Both the position numbers and the translations under genes were made by a program. Positions 44,233 to 52,516 of a stretch of DNA of 64,000 nucleotides are shown one piece after another. Below the pieces are notes generated by a model. The model saw only the letters and a list, made by a program, of their open reading frames with translations. It had not been told where the DNA came from and searched no databases. Source of the DNA: Halogranum rubrum (GTDB taxonomy: Archaea; Halobacteriota; Halobacteria; Halobacteriales; Haloferacaceae); NCBI RefSeq assembly GCF_900114455.1, contig NZ_FOTC01000010.1:35738-99737 (forward strand). The letters run 5' to 3'. How positions within the stretch are numbered: position 1 is the stretch's first letter; the number at the start of each line of letters is the position of its first letter.

Positions 44233-44262
44233 GCCTCCACCCCTGACGGCGCCGACAAACAG
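44233..44262 (-). repeat. GGGTG hairpin leader, copy 5 (weak stem)
   Basis: Minus strand: GCTGTTTGTC then GGCGCCGTCAGGGGTGGAGG; the loop matches copy 2 but the stem is only GCC / GGC. It lies 11-40 bases before the start at 44222. Confidence 0.5.
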
Positions 44263-44276
44263 CCCGCGAGCGTCAT

Positions 44277-44498
44277 TTAGGTATCTTCTGACCGAAGCTC
44301 GCTGGCTCGGTCATCGAGTCGGCGTAGGATCTGGACACGTTGCTCGTTGGCGTTCTCGTAGGCAACGCACGCTCGCAGCGTCTCCATGTCGTTGATCGTC
44401 GCGATGCCGGCGTTGATGAGTCGTGTATTCGGTGGGTCGAGACGCTGTTCTGGGGACAGTTCGGCCGAATCTGGATCGTCCTCTCCTGTGTCGCTCAC
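44277..44498 (-). CDS. Small helical protein
   Basis: A 73-residue protein with a GTG start. The second half (TRLINAGIATINDMETLRACVAYENANEQR) is helical and resembles a short coiled-coil or helix-hairpin-helix-like unit. No family is recognised. It shares the leader type with its neighbours. Confidence 0.6.
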   Translation of the reverse strand: MSDTGEDDPDSAELSPEQRLDPPNTRLINAGIATINDMETLRACVAYENANEQRVQILRRLDDRASELRSEDT

Positions 44499-44505
44499 TC
44501 CTGGT

Positions 44506-44537
44506 CGCCTCCACGCCTCCTGAGGCGACGAAAAACA
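44506..44537 (-). repeat. Hairpin leader, copy 6
   Basis: Minus strand: GCTGTTTTTCGT then CGCCTC paired with GAGGCG, two alternative stems (44514-44527 or 44506-44527). Upstream of the gene starting at 44498. Confidence 0.5.
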
Positions 44538-44548
44538 GCACCCGCCCG

Positions 44549-44824
44549 CTACTCGTCGTCTCTTGGTTGGATCTGGCGAGCGTCCTCGGCGAGGTCGTGG
44601 ATGTACTCCCGAAGCGTCTCCATGTCCTCGCGGGCCTCTTCGAGCGTTTTCGCCTTCACTTTGGCCGTGAGCTTATCCTGATCGCGGGTGCCAGTACCGC
44701 GAGTGAGCTTCACGGTGAGTGAGACGCCGACATCGCTTCGCTCGACGTATTCAGTAGGAGTCTGTCGCGTACTGTTCTCGGTCGATTCTGCGTTCGTACG
44801 GGACTGCTGGGTGGGTTCTGACAT
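44549..44824 (-). CDS. DUF7389-like small protein
   Basis: A 91-residue protein. A Ser/Thr/Gln-rich N-terminus is followed by VGVSLTVKLTRGTGTRDQDK and a helix (KTLEEAREDMETLREYIHDL). The strand with RGTGTRDQDK is typical of a haloarchaeal family I recall as DUF7389; the function is unknown. The ATG at 44824 is preferred, since a longer frame would overlap the next gene by about 60 bases. Confidence 0.7.
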   Translation of the reverse strand: MSEPTQQSRTNAESTENSTRQTPTEYVERSDVGVSLTVKLTRGTGTRDQDKLTAKVKAKTLEEAREDMETLREYIHDLAEDARQIQPRDDE

Positions 44825-44843
44825 GGATTGCTCTCTGTAATCG

Positions 44844-45248
44844 TTAGTTGACGGACGGTGCGATTGGTTCGTCGACTGTCTCACGAAGGGCTGCATCGAT
44901 CTCACGCCTGGTGAGTCGCCAGCAGCCGTCTGGCTCTGTACACTCCAGCTGGCTCACCACCTCGGTCTTGAATTCCATGTACTCCGACAGGGCCACCTCC
45001 TCGTCGTCGGTGTAATCGAGTAGGAGGGCAAGCGCGAGTTGGGCCGGACCGCTCCCACCATATCCCCATTCGAAGCCTGAGGGGCTGTGGTTCGCCAACT
45101 CGAGACTCCGATCGGGTGTGAGCTGTTCCTGGCCAGGCTGTTTCTCGACGATGGCGCGGCCTCGACGACGGTAGCCGACGTAGACGACGTCGGAATCATC
45201 CGAAGGACGTGACTGTTCGCTCGGCTGTGGATCACTAATTCCACTCAT
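44844..45248 (-). CDS. DUF6166-like protein
   Basis: A 134-residue protein. VVYVGYRRRGRAIVEKQ, then SPSGFEWGYGGSGPAQLALA and LLDYTDDEEVAL are the usual segments of the DUF6166 family, found on plasmids and in phages of bacteria and archaea, without known activity. It sits 19 bases from the DUF7389-like gene, so those two may share a transcript. Confidence 0.72.
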   Translation of the reverse strand: MSGISDPQPSEQSRPSDDSDVVYVGYRRRGRAIVEKQPGQEQLTPDRSLELANHSPSGFEWGYGGSGPAQLALALLLDYTDDEEVALSEYMEFKTEVVSQLECTEPDGCWRLTRREIDAALRETVDEPIAPSVN

Positions 45249-45275
45249 AGTTCTGTTCGAGGGGGCTCGTTCGAG

Positions 45276-45306
45276 CACCCCCGCACCCTTCAGGGGGTGA
45301 AAAAAC
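45276..45306 (-). repeat. GGGTG hairpin leader, copy 7
   Basis: Minus strand: GGTTTTTTCACCCCC, loop TGAAGGGTGC-like, then GGGGGTG. Stem 45276-45282 with 45293-45299. Upstream of the DUF6166-like gene. Confidence 0.6.
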
Positions 45307-45326
45307 CCCCCACCGAACGCCTCTCC

Positions 45327-45722
45327 TTACGCCAAGTGAGACACGTCGGCAGGTTCTTCGATGTCAGCGAATTCACCGCGCTCGACCGGCTCCCAGTCCT
45401 CGCTGGGTTCGGGACTCCACCAGTCGACCTCGTAGGCGTCCGGTGCGCCGAGGATCTTCATCCTCGCCGACCCGTCAGGCAGGTCACGACGAAGTTTTTC
45501 GTCGACGTGGAGATTCCAGGTCGTGTCGGTATCGAAGCAGGCGAGGACGGCTTCCTCGTAGCCACGATCCTCATGTGATTCTTGGAGTTCCACCTGTGTG
45601 TTGCAGTTCTTGCAGAACACGCCCTCGAAGGGGATATGACTGAACACCTCGTGCCCGCAGACCGGACACCAGAGGAACTCGAACAGTGCCTCACTGTGAC
45701 GGTTGAGTACTTCGAGGCTCAT
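45327..45722 (-). CDS. DUF7567-like zinc protein
   Basis: A 131-residue protein. The N-terminus has WCPVCGHEVFSH and FCKNCNTQVEL, a zinc ribbon, followed by YEEAVLACFDTDTTWNLHVD and a C-terminal WWSPEP...EEPADVSHLA. I recall near-identical proteins as DUF7567, in haloarchaea only. The ATG at 45722 is used because the longer frame runs into a hairpin leader. Confidence 0.72.
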   Translation of the reverse strand: MSLEVLNRHSEALFEFLWCPVCGHEVFSHIPFEGVFCKNCNTQVELQESHEDRGYEEAVLACFDTDTTWNLHVDEKLRRDLPDGSARMKILGAPDAYEVDWWSPEPSEDWEPVERGEFADIEEPADVSHLA

Positions 45723-45731
45723 CGTTGAACC

Positions 45732-45778
45732 GCCCCGGTCAAACCGGGGCATCCTCTCCTGCCCGGACGATAAACAGC
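45732..45778 (-). repeat. Hairpin leader, copy 8
   Basis: Minus strand: GCTGTTTATCGTCCGGGC, then stem GCCCCGGT / ACCGGGGC with a three-base loop (45732-45750). Located between the DUF7568-like stop and the DUF7567-like start. Confidence 0.6.
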
Positions 45779-45799
45779 TCCCAACGCATTCTCGACCGA

Positions 45800-46165
45800 T
45801 TAGCGCTCGGCGCCGTACACGATCTCTGAGGGTGCTTCGTACCCACAGTTCCGACACTCGAACCAGCGCTGGACTTTCGCGCGGTCAGCTGTTTTCCCTC
45901 CGACGACCACGTCGCCGTTCAGACACTCTGGACAACTCAGTTCGGGCGCTGGCCTGTCACGGAGCGCGTTCCGAAACGCCGTCGCGTCCTTTGTCTCATA
46001 CCCTCGCGACCAGACCGGGTAGCCGTCGACGAGGATCGCTCCACGCCATTTGTACCGGTAGGAGTCCGGGGCTCGATGCAGGACAGCTCGGGCACCCGTC
46101 TCAGTGTTCCGATACTCGAGAGTAGGCGTGCGATTTCTCCGTCGCCAGTTTGTGATTCGGGGCAT
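45800..46165 (-). CDS. DUF7568-like zinc-ribbon protein
   Basis: A 121-residue protein: N-terminal strands RITNWRRRNRTPTLEYRN, GARAVLHRAPDSYRYKWRGA, then a C-terminal ribbon CPECLNGDVVV and WFECRNCGYEAP. I recall this family as DUF7568. It is three bases downstream of the next gene (46169), with which it is likely co-transcribed. Confidence 0.72.
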   Translation of the reverse strand: MPRITNWRRRNRTPTLEYRNTETGARAVLHRAPDSYRYKWRGAILVDGYPVWSRGYETKDATAFRNALRDRPAPELSCPECLNGDVVVGGKTADRAKVQRWFECRNCGYEAPSEIVYGAER

Positions 46166-46168
46166 CGA

Positions 46169-46660
46169 TTAGAAGTGGACGTCGGCAGGCACGATCCAGA
46201 GGTCCTCGCTTTCCTCCAGAATTCGATCCAACTGTTCGCGATGGCGGATGCCGCTCGCGTGCTCGGTGTACAGGAAGATCGTCGGGCCGTCGTACGCACC
46301 GACCTGGTGGAAGGCGTGCCGGGCGAGGTCCCCGTCGCGCATGATCTCCTTGTCGGAGAGCTCGCCGATGGCTTCTTTCACCCGCTCGAGATTCCGCTCG
46401 AACTCCTCCTTCGTCGCCTCCCAGCCGCGTTCCAGCAGTTCCTCTCCATCGTTGGAATCCACGGGCGCAGCCACCGGCAGGTCACCCCAGCGGGCTGAGC
46501 CGGCAACTGATGTTCCATCTTCGTCGAACGTCACATAGTAATCGAAGACAGCGCCAGCGTGGGGGGCCGCGCCGACGAGTCGATCGAACACCGTCTTACC
46601 AGTGGCGAGAGCGTCGTCTCGCGTTGATGCCTCTACGAGCGTGTAGATGACCATATGCAT
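46169..46660 (-). CDS. Unrecognised haloarchaeal protein (ferredoxin-like pattern)
   Basis: A 163-residue protein beginning MVIYTLVEASTRDDALATGK, then FDYYVTFDEDG and helix EELLERGWEATKEEFERNL, ending ILEESEDLWIVPADVHF. Alternating strands and helices at both ends suggest a ferredoxin-like fold, with no catalytic motif. The segment EQLDRILEESEDLWIVPADV is similar in pattern to one in the protein encoded at 48405-49286 (EQLTRLLDDTDDEVWLVPAI), so the two may share a domain. A second ATG at 46654 is possible. Confidence 0.65.
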   Translation of the reverse strand: MHMVIYTLVEASTRDDALATGKTVFDRLVGAAPHAGAVFDYYVTFDEDGTSVAGSARWGDLPVAAPVDSNDGEELLERGWEATKEEFERNLERVKEAIGELSDKEIMRDGDLARHAFHQVGAYDGPTIFLYTEHASGIRHREQLDRILEESEDLWIVPADVHF

Positions 46661-46714
46661 TGGTTTTCACCTCGGTCTGCCGACGCACCCAACAGTGCTC
46701 TCCGCCGCAACTGG

Positions 46715-46751
46715 GAGCGCCGGCACCCATCGCCGGCGCTCAATAAACACC
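46715..46751 (-). repeat. GGGTG hairpin leader, copy 9 (strongest stem)
   Basis: Minus strand: GGTGTTTATT then a 10-bp perfect stem GAGCGCCGGC / GCCGGCGCTC around GATGGGT. Upstream of the gene starting at 46660. Confidence 0.7.
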
Positions 46752-46768
46752 GCCTGAAGAGCCGCTCG

Positions 46769-47206
46769 CTACATTTCGTCCCGTCGTAGCTCACTCACCT
46801 CCTCAACGGTGATCGTCAGATTCTCAGTTTCGTAGTCAGCATCGAATGTAACCGTGAATGCATTCGATTCGTAGGCGGCGTGGTAGGCACGGTGCCGTCT
46901 GAGCGACCCTGTCGCCTTGAAGTGAAAGAATGCGGCTGCGGTGTACGGTTTGCTCGCGGTCTCAACCTGCGCCTCGACCGATGCAGGGAGTGCGATCTGT
47001 GGAGTGTCCGTGTCGATACCGGCAGCGAAGGCTTTGGCCTCATCGAGGGTTGCTCGCGAGTGCTTGGGCGTTTCCCCGGTCAAGACGTTCACTGGTGTTT
47101 CCGTCTCGTCGGTGAACAGGACATCCTCGAAGGTTTGGGTTCCGAGGATTGCATCGGAGCCGAGTTTACAGTCTGTGAATGGGTCATCGTAAGGCCGTTT
47201 GGTCAT
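46769..47206 (-). CDS. Unrecognised protein of the plasmid block
   Basis: A 145-residue protein. The start MTKRPYDDPFTDCKLGSDA is followed by LDEAKAFAAGIDTDTPQIAL and a C-terminal beta-rich part FTVTFDADYETENLTITVEEV. No family is recognised. It has hairpin leaders on both sides and is therefore probably a single-gene unit. Confidence 0.65.
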   Translation of the reverse strand: MTKRPYDDPFTDCKLGSDAILGTQTFEDVLFTDETETPVNVLTGETPKHSRATLDEAKAFAAGIDTDTPQIALPASVEAQVETASKPYTAAAFFHFKATGSLRRHRAYHAAYESNAFTVTFDADYETENLTITVEEVSELRRDEM

Positions 47207-47224
47207 GGGATCACCAAGCCCCAG

Positions 47225-47258
47225 AGGGGCTCAGTACTCCCAGCCCCTGATAAACAGC
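47225..47258 (-). repeat. Hairpin leader, copy 10
   Basis: Minus strand: GGCTGTTTATC then AGGGGCT / AGCCCCT around GGGAGTACTG. Upstream of the gene starting at 47206. Confidence 0.6.
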
Positions 47259-47307
47259 CTTTGTCGTTCAACGGGCCGACTAGGCCTGCCACTCCAGCGG
47301 TCACTAC

Positions 47308-47787
47308 TCAGTGGTCTTCGATCTCGATGGAGACCGATACATCCTCGAAAGAGGTGTCGGAGTCCTGGAGATGGAGCAGGACACTAAATTCGAGGATTTT
47401 GGTGTATCGGTCGATTCCTGCTGCGTTGAGCATAAATCGAGATGGGCAGGTAAGTCGGGCAAGCTTCTCGATCTCCTCCCAATCGTCCGGTGAGATCTCG
47501 TTATCGGGGAGATCGCCGAACAGCGCTTCGCTGTTGTCGAATGCTTCCCATCGATCCAGGAGACAGAAATCGGCGAGTGCGTGCCGTACAGTTTCGTGTA
47601 ACCGATCGTGGTATCTTGGCGGGAGCGACTCGTTCCCGTCAATGGCCTCCTGGATGTGGCCGCGATCGACTAATGAGAGGAACCCATCCGACCAGTCCTT
47701 GCGGGTCGGATTGAGTTCTGACCCGCATTCGGGGCAGTAGTTCGCTGTAGGTTCGACCGCGGTATTACAGCTCTCACAGACTACCAT
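47308..47787 (-). CDS. Zinc-ribbon protein
   Basis: A 159-residue protein. Two Cys pairs at the N-terminus (VVCESCNTAVEP, NYCPECGSEL) make a zinc ribbon; the rest is helical (RYHDRLHETVRHALADFCLL) and ends with strands EFSVLLHLQDSD and DVSVSIEIED. The function is unknown. No hairpin leader is visible before it. Confidence 0.7.
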   Translation of the reverse strand: MVVCESCNTAVEPTANYCPECGSELNPTRKDWSDGFLSLVDRGHIQEAIDGNESLPPRYHDRLHETVRHALADFCLLDRWEAFDNSEALFGDLPDNEISPDDWEEIEKLARLTCPSRFMLNAAGIDRYTKILEFSVLLHLQDSDTSFEDVSVSIEIEDH

Positions 47788-47862
47788 ACGTCCGATTTAG
47801 ATGCGACCAGCCATCAAATCGACGTGCGAACGTCTGATTGCTTCGTTCAGAGCTGTCCGATG

Positions 47863-48243
47863 CTACTCGTCGATTGGTTCGGGGGCGCTGAGATCCGCGT
47901 ACATGACTTCCCCTTCCCGGATTACGTAGCGCGTTGCGAGGACTGGGAATCGGCACTTCGTGAACCCTGCTGTCTGGATATCGAGTTCCTCGTCGGGTTG
48001 GAGGTAGTCAGCGAGTGTACGTAGAAATTCTTGCGTCATGACCCCGCCTTCGTAATCGGGAAGTCCGTCTTCTTGGGCTTCGTAGACCTCGAAGTCGTCG
48101 AAGCCCCAGATCGTGAGCTCTCCATCCTGGTCCACCTCCCAATTGAGGGTTCCGAAGCAATAGTTCTCACAGAGCTGGCGGACCGCCTGTGCATCCGTTA
48201 CGAGCGCACCGGTCGATGTCGTCGCTGCTTGGAGTGTAGCCAT
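47863..48243 (-). CDS. Unrecognised small protein
   Basis: A 126-residue acidic alpha/beta protein (NWEVDQDGELTIWGFDDFEV, FPVLATRYVIREGEVMYADL) with no recognised family. It has a weak hairpin leader upstream and belongs to the same leftward block. Confidence 0.62.
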   Translation of the reverse strand: MATLQAATTSTGALVTDAQAVRQLCENYCFGTLNWEVDQDGELTIWGFDDFEVYEAQEDGLPDYEGGVMTQEFLRTLADYLQPDEELDIQTAGFTKCRFPVLATRYVIREGEVMYADLSAPEPIDE

Positions 48244-48267
48244 CGGTTGTACTCAGGACGTTTGTGC

Positions 48268-48298
48268 GCCCTGCACCCTTCTCGGGGCTAACAGACCA
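48268..48298 (-). repeat. GGGTG hairpin leader, copy 11
   Basis: Minus strand: GGTCTGTTA then GCCC, loop CGAGAAGGGTGCA, GGGC. Upstream of the gene starting at 48243. Confidence 0.55.
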
Positions 48299-48344
48299 TG
48301 GCAGAGGCGGCCAGGTGGGACTCAATGAGACAAACCCAACCAGA

Positions 48345-48384
48345 TTAACCAAAGCCAACCACCGTAATTACCATTGTTGGTTAA
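48345..48384. repeat. TTAACCAACA inverted-repeat element, copy g
   Basis: TTAACCAAAG (48345-48354) and TGTTGGTTAA (48375-48384), 20-base spacer. It lies 20 bases after the stop of the gene at 48405. Confidence 0.78.
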
Positions 48385-48404
48385 GCCGGAGCTGCTTTCA
48401 CCAG

Positions 48405-49286
48405 CTATGTCGGAGTCGGTCCATATCGATTGGTGCCGCACACGTCGCACTCCCAGATGGGTTGGCCTGACCACGTCTCGTCGGGGAGTGACTCGAAGTC
48501 ACTGAATCGATGACCAGTTTCTCGTCCGCACTGCTGGCACTCAAGGGAGTCTCCGGTCGACGTCCCATCTTCCTGGTTGTCGCTCCCGGTCTCATCAGTT
48601 GTATGTTGGAGAGCGATCGCCGGCACCAGCCACACCTCATCATCGGTGTCGTCGAGTAGTCTCGTGAGCTGCTCCTCGTCGCGAATACCACCACCGCGTT
48701 CGTCGTAGAGGACTGTCTCGCCCTCCTGAGCGCCGTCCGATGTTGGCTGGTCACTCCACTCGATCCGGTCTTGCGCTGCGGCCAAGAGTCGCTCACCGTC
48801 GCCTGACGCAATCTGGACTGCAGTAGGGAGTGTCGGCCACTGGTCAGCCAGCTGGGGCGCAGGGTCTTCGTCGAGATCGTAGATGAGCGTACAGTCGTCG
48901 ACGGCCTGTTCCGCTTCGTTCGAAGCGAGGAGCATCGCGGCGGCACTGCCCTTCGCGAGGGCACCGTAGTACGTCGATGACTTGACGAACATATGGACGA
49001 TTCCGAGGAGTGTTGCCGATGTCGTATCGTCCGGGTCGGCGGACTCATCACCGAGATGGTTAGCGAGACAGAATCGGCATTTCGTCTGCGATGCTGGGAT
49101 TGACGCGCCACAGGAACGACACTCATGGTCAGCGCCTGGCGGTTGTTCGGGATACCCTCCTGTGCTCGCTGCAACGCGTTGCCGTCTTGGATCGCCGCCA
49201 CAACTCGTGCTGATCTTCTCGTCCGGAATTTGGACGGCTTCGCCGGTCGGACGCAGTTCCTCGAAGTCGGAGTAGCGGCCGGTCAT
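48405..49286 (-). CDS. Double zinc-ribbon protein of the plasmid block
   Basis: A 293-residue protein. An N-terminal ribbon HECRSCGASIPASQTKCRFC (about 54-73) and a C-terminal ribbon ECQQCGRETG...IWECDVCGTNRYG flank a helical middle (SSTYYGALAKGSAAAMLLAS) and LIYDLDEDPAPQLA. Similar haloarchaeal proteins have been given the label biosurfactant protein, which I do not trust. The ATG at 49286 is chosen; 49307 is possible. A TATA-like TTTAAATA precedes it at about 49321-49330. Confidence 0.68.
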   Translation of the reverse strand: MTGRYSDFEELRPTGEAVQIPDEKISTSCGGDPRRQRVAASTGGYPEQPPGADHECRSCGASIPASQTKCRFCLANHLGDESADPDDTTSATLLGIVHMFVKSSTYYGALAKGSAAAMLLASNEAEQAVDDCTLIYDLDEDPAPQLADQWPTLPTAVQIASGDGERLLAAAQDRIEWSDQPTSDGAQEGETVLYDERGGGIRDEEQLTRLLDDTDDEVWLVPAIALQHTTDETGSDNQEDGTSTGDSLECQQCGRETGHRFSDFESLPDETWSGQPIWECDVCGTNRYGPTPT

Positions 49287-49382
49287 AGAGAGATCTACTG
49301 CGAACATGCCTCGTCTTTGGATTTAAATAGTAGTCTCAGGCGTCTGCTTGGTCAGTTCGGTTCGATAGAAATCGTTCACTCC

Positions 49383-50309
49383 TCAGACCACCTGTTCATC
49401 CAACGTATCTCGGTGTGTCCGGACCGTCGCCTTCGAGGCGTTTGCCACGTCCGCGGCTTCAGATTGCGTCAGCCATTGGCTCTCCTCGCGACCGGCCTTG
49501 TAGAGGCAGGCCGCTGCGAACCCGGCTGGATGGACCCCGGTCGTCACGCCGCGCTCTTCAGCCTGCTCGGCAAGGGCTCGTGCCCGCAGCCGGATTGTAT
49601 CAGGACATTCAAGGTCCGAGGCGAGCCGCGGAACGTACATACTGGGAGAGACGGGCTTGGTAGGGAGGCCGAGTTCCTCGTTCAGCGTTTTGTACGCGTT
49701 CGTAACTCGTGACTCCGTGACGCGGGCCATTTCGCTGACTTCGCCCAGCAACCGCGAGAGGCCGTTGCACCGGCAGGCCCCGTACACGCTGGCCGCGGCG
49801 ATGGCCTCGATGGATCTGCCACGAAGCAGATCCTCATTCTGGGCACTCCGGAAGAGCTGACACGCCTGGTCACGGACCGAATCGGAGAGCTCGAGCGCAC
49901 TCGCCAACCGGCGCACTTCGCCCAGGCCGTGGGCGAGATTCCGCTCCGCTTTTGACCGCCAGCGACCCCGAGTCTGTTCGCGACGCATCCGCGCGAGTCG
50001 CCGTCGCTTCTGCCCAGAGATCTCGTTCCCGTTCGCGTCGGTGCCGCGACCGATTTTCGTCGACAGGCCGCGATCGTGGCGGGCGGCAGTGAGTGGGGCG
50101 CCCGTTCGTTCACACTCCTCGTCGTCGTACGCCCGCCACTCCGGCCCATGATCGATACGCTGTTCGTCGATTACCAGGCCACAGTCTTCGCAGACTGTTT
50201 CGACTGTGTTCGTCGTGACCCATCCGTCGCACTCGGGACATTGGTTCGCGCTCGACTCTGCTCGGACGTCCTCGTCGAAGCCAGTTTCGTAGATGTCTCT
50301 AGTTGCCAT
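49383..50309 (-). CDS. tfb: Transcription initiation factor TFB (TFIIB homologue)
   Basis: A 308-residue TFB. Zinc ribbon: NQCPECDGWVTTN and TVCEDCGLVID (about 20-45). B-finger/linker: RIDHGPEWRAY...RTGAPLTAARHDRGLSTKIG. Two cyclin-fold repeats follow, SIEAIAAASVYGACRC and GVHPAGFAAACLYKAG being the matching helices, ending in a helix-turn-helix (SQSEAADVANASKATVRTHR-like). Plasmid-borne TFBs in haloarchaea can direct transcription of their own gene sets. The ATG at 50309 is used because the upstream extension includes a hairpin leader. Confidence 0.93.
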   Translation of the reverse strand: MATRDIYETGFDEDVRAESSANQCPECDGWVTTNTVETVCEDCGLVIDEQRIDHGPEWRAYDDEECERTGAPLTAARHDRGLSTKIGRGTDANGNEISGQKRRRLARMRREQTRGRWRSKAERNLAHGLGEVRRLASALELSDSVRDQACQLFRSAQNEDLLRGRSIEAIAAASVYGACRCNGLSRLLGEVSEMARVTESRVTNAYKTLNEELGLPTKPVSPSMYVPRLASDLECPDTIRLRARALAEQAEERGVTTGVHPAGFAAACLYKAGREESQWLTQSEAADVANASKATVRTHRDTLDEQVV

Positions 50310-50348
50310 CGTTCTCACCGTGGTCAGGGAAACCGCCAGTAGAGCGAT

Positions 50349-50377
50349 CCCCTCACCCATCGAGGGGTAAATAGACC
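50349..50377 (-). repeat. GGGTG hairpin leader, copy 12
   Basis: Minus strand: GGTCTATTTA then CCCCTC / GAGGGG around GATGGGT. 40 bases upstream of the TFB start. Confidence 0.65.
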
Positions 50378-50405
50378 CTCCGGAGTATCGCGTCTCCAAT
50401 TCCAA

Positions 50406-51134
50406 TTAGTCCTCGATATCGGCCGTAGTGGAGAGCCAGAACGTGTCGTAGTCTACATTCCAACGCGCCGCATTCGAGGCGACGCCCTGAACATGGTTCT
50501 CACCGGTAATCAGAACAACCTGTGAACAATCGTGCTTCTCGCAGGCTGAGACAATATTCTCAAACATTCGTTCGTCCCGGATTGGTCGACGAACATCGCC
50601 GAGTCTCGTCCCTATCGTCGTCGCGAAGGCAACCGATCCTAAGGCTGCAATCATCCAAGGAATCGAACCGCTAAATGCCAGTGTCACCGTGATCAGGAGA
50701 AAAATGACTGCAAGCCAGCTCATCAACGTCAAGTGTCGAGGGACCAACTTGGCACGTTCTATTAGAGAGACGTCTACTGCTTCCCATTCCACTTCGTGTT
50801 TATCGGAGAGCTGTTTGGCAGCCTGAAGACATTGTGTCCGTCCGCCACTCTTCAACGTGAGCTGATTGGCTTTTCCTGAAGCGACCATCTTCGCTGCGAA
50901 AGCTAGATTGCCGACGGCAAATGCAGCCAACCGAAGTATGCCGAAAATCACTGCTAACGGGTTCTTCACTACGGTCCACGCAGAATATTTTATCTTCGAC
51001 GAGTCTCCCTCTGGTGATTCATGGAAAATTCGGTCGAACTCTCCATCGACTTTCTCATCAACTAATGACGGAACACGACGATCGGGATGGCGCACTCCTA
51101 AAATCAATAGGTGGTTCGGTTTTTCAGCGCTCAT
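50406..51134 (-). CDS. TraB/PrgY-like membrane protein
   Basis: A 242-residue protein. Start HLLILGVRHPDRRVPSL, then three probable membrane segments: PLAVIFGILRLAAFAVGNLA (about 58-78), LTLMSWLAVIFLLITVTLAF (about 135-155) and IPWMIAALGSVAFATTIGT (about 157-175). The end RPIRDERMFENIVSACEK and VVLITGENHVQGVA has the R...R-x-x and GxxH pattern of TraB/PrgY proteins, which act in peptide or pheromone inactivation in bacteria. Similarity is partial. It is more AT-rich than its neighbours. Confidence 0.5.
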   Translation of the reverse strand: MSAEKPNHLLILGVRHPDRRVPSLVDEKVDGEFDRIFHESPEGDSSKIKYSAWTVVKNPLAVIFGILRLAAFAVGNLAFAAKMVASGKANQLTLKSGGRTQCLQAAKQLSDKHEVEWEAVDVSLIERAKLVPRHLTLMSWLAVIFLLITVTLAFSGSIPWMIAALGSVAFATTIGTRLGDVRRPIRDERMFENIVSACEKHDCSQVVLITGENHVQGVASNAARWNVDYDTFWLSTTADIED

Positions 51135-52516
51135 TTCACGTTCATTTTGTGGTGACTGGTTGACGGGGTGTACAAGTCATAGGAGTCAATCTATGGGCTA
51201 CACTCTGGACTAAGGCTGAAGAAATCGAAATCGAAGCTGGAAGACTCGAGTTCCTCTTCATCCAGCGCTTCGACTCGTTCTACTTCGCTTTCGTCCAGGA
51301 AGTCGTATCCTTCGCCGATTTCACGGGTAATCCGCTTAATCACAGCTAAAACCTCTGAGATGCCCGATCGAGTCAGTGTGAGAAGCTCCTTGAGCAACAC
51401 TACGTAAGCCTTCAAACCTAGCGTCCGAGCAACGAACCCGAGCAAGTATTTTCGCGCCATACCCACAAGGAAAGACGCTACACGACCTGTAACGCCAAAC
51501 GCTGTTGCAAGAAGGTCAGCGATTAAGATTCCGAGACTCAACAACATATTCTCGATCTCACTTACTGCTTCTTCTGGATCTGCCTCGGTTACCGCACATG
51601 CATCATCAACTAATTGACTGAGACTGCTGACTACAGGAAGGAGTGACATACTCCACCGTGTCCAGCTCGTTGTTCGGGTTGTCAATTGGTACGCCAACGA
51701 AGCATCGTACCCTAACTGATCCTCGACGAGGCCTAGGACGATTTTGAGACCGGAGAGAACTTGAGCTGCTTCAGGTACGGACTCTTCCAAATTACTTCCA
51801 TGGAACTTCTCGGGGACTTCGACACAGATGGCAGATGCCAAGTCCCGTCCTGCCTCCACTAATGGTGATTCTTCCTCTGGGAGTCCAGTATACAGTTCCT
51901 CCATCTTCGTCGGTACCTGGTTCTCCACCTTTTCTAAGGCAGGATTGACTGCTCGAACAGAGACATCTACCGACACCCTGTCCTTTGAGGTAGATTCTAG
52001 TACATCATCTGTCCAATCGAATACAGCAAAGTAGTCACCTGGTTCCACCACATGTGACTCCATCAACGCACTGGACGATTCCCGGGTTAGACACTCCAGA
52101 GCATACATATCTACTTGAGGAGAGCCTTCTCCCCAATCCAGCTGGCTATCTCCCCACTTTGGGATATTAGCTAGATGTATATTCTCGCGGTGGGTTTTTG
52201 TCGGCAGAGAGATCTGCCCTAACGGTCCCAGCGAGTACGTATTATCCGTTAGAAGCGGTCCATCTACAATCGGGAACCGACCGACTTTCGTCTTGTACTC
52301 CCCGAAACCGTCCTCATCAAATATCAAGACGTCCGGCGTATCGAAGCCCTCGTTCGGGTTTACTTCGTACTCAATCAGCATAGGTTCCTCCCATCCGCCA
52401 TCAATCTCAAACGCCCAGTAACGACGCTCAGGCGACAGCACAAGTTCGCCATATGCTTCTGAGTGGCTCTGTTGAAACCCTCAGAGAGTTACAGGTTGGG
52501 CCGGTAGTCTGACCGG

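Noticed and set aside
12806..48384. Canonical integron attC sites
   Set aside because: The TTAACCAACA elements resemble cassette borders in position, but their ends do not fit the RYYYAAC/GTTRRRY core and the recombinase shows no integron-specific insert that I can recognise.
41298..50377. Classical intrinsic terminators for the intergenic hairpins
   Set aside because: The T-rich tract precedes the stem on the coding strand instead of following it, so it does not fit a stem-then-U-run terminator; the tract might still end the upstream transcript.
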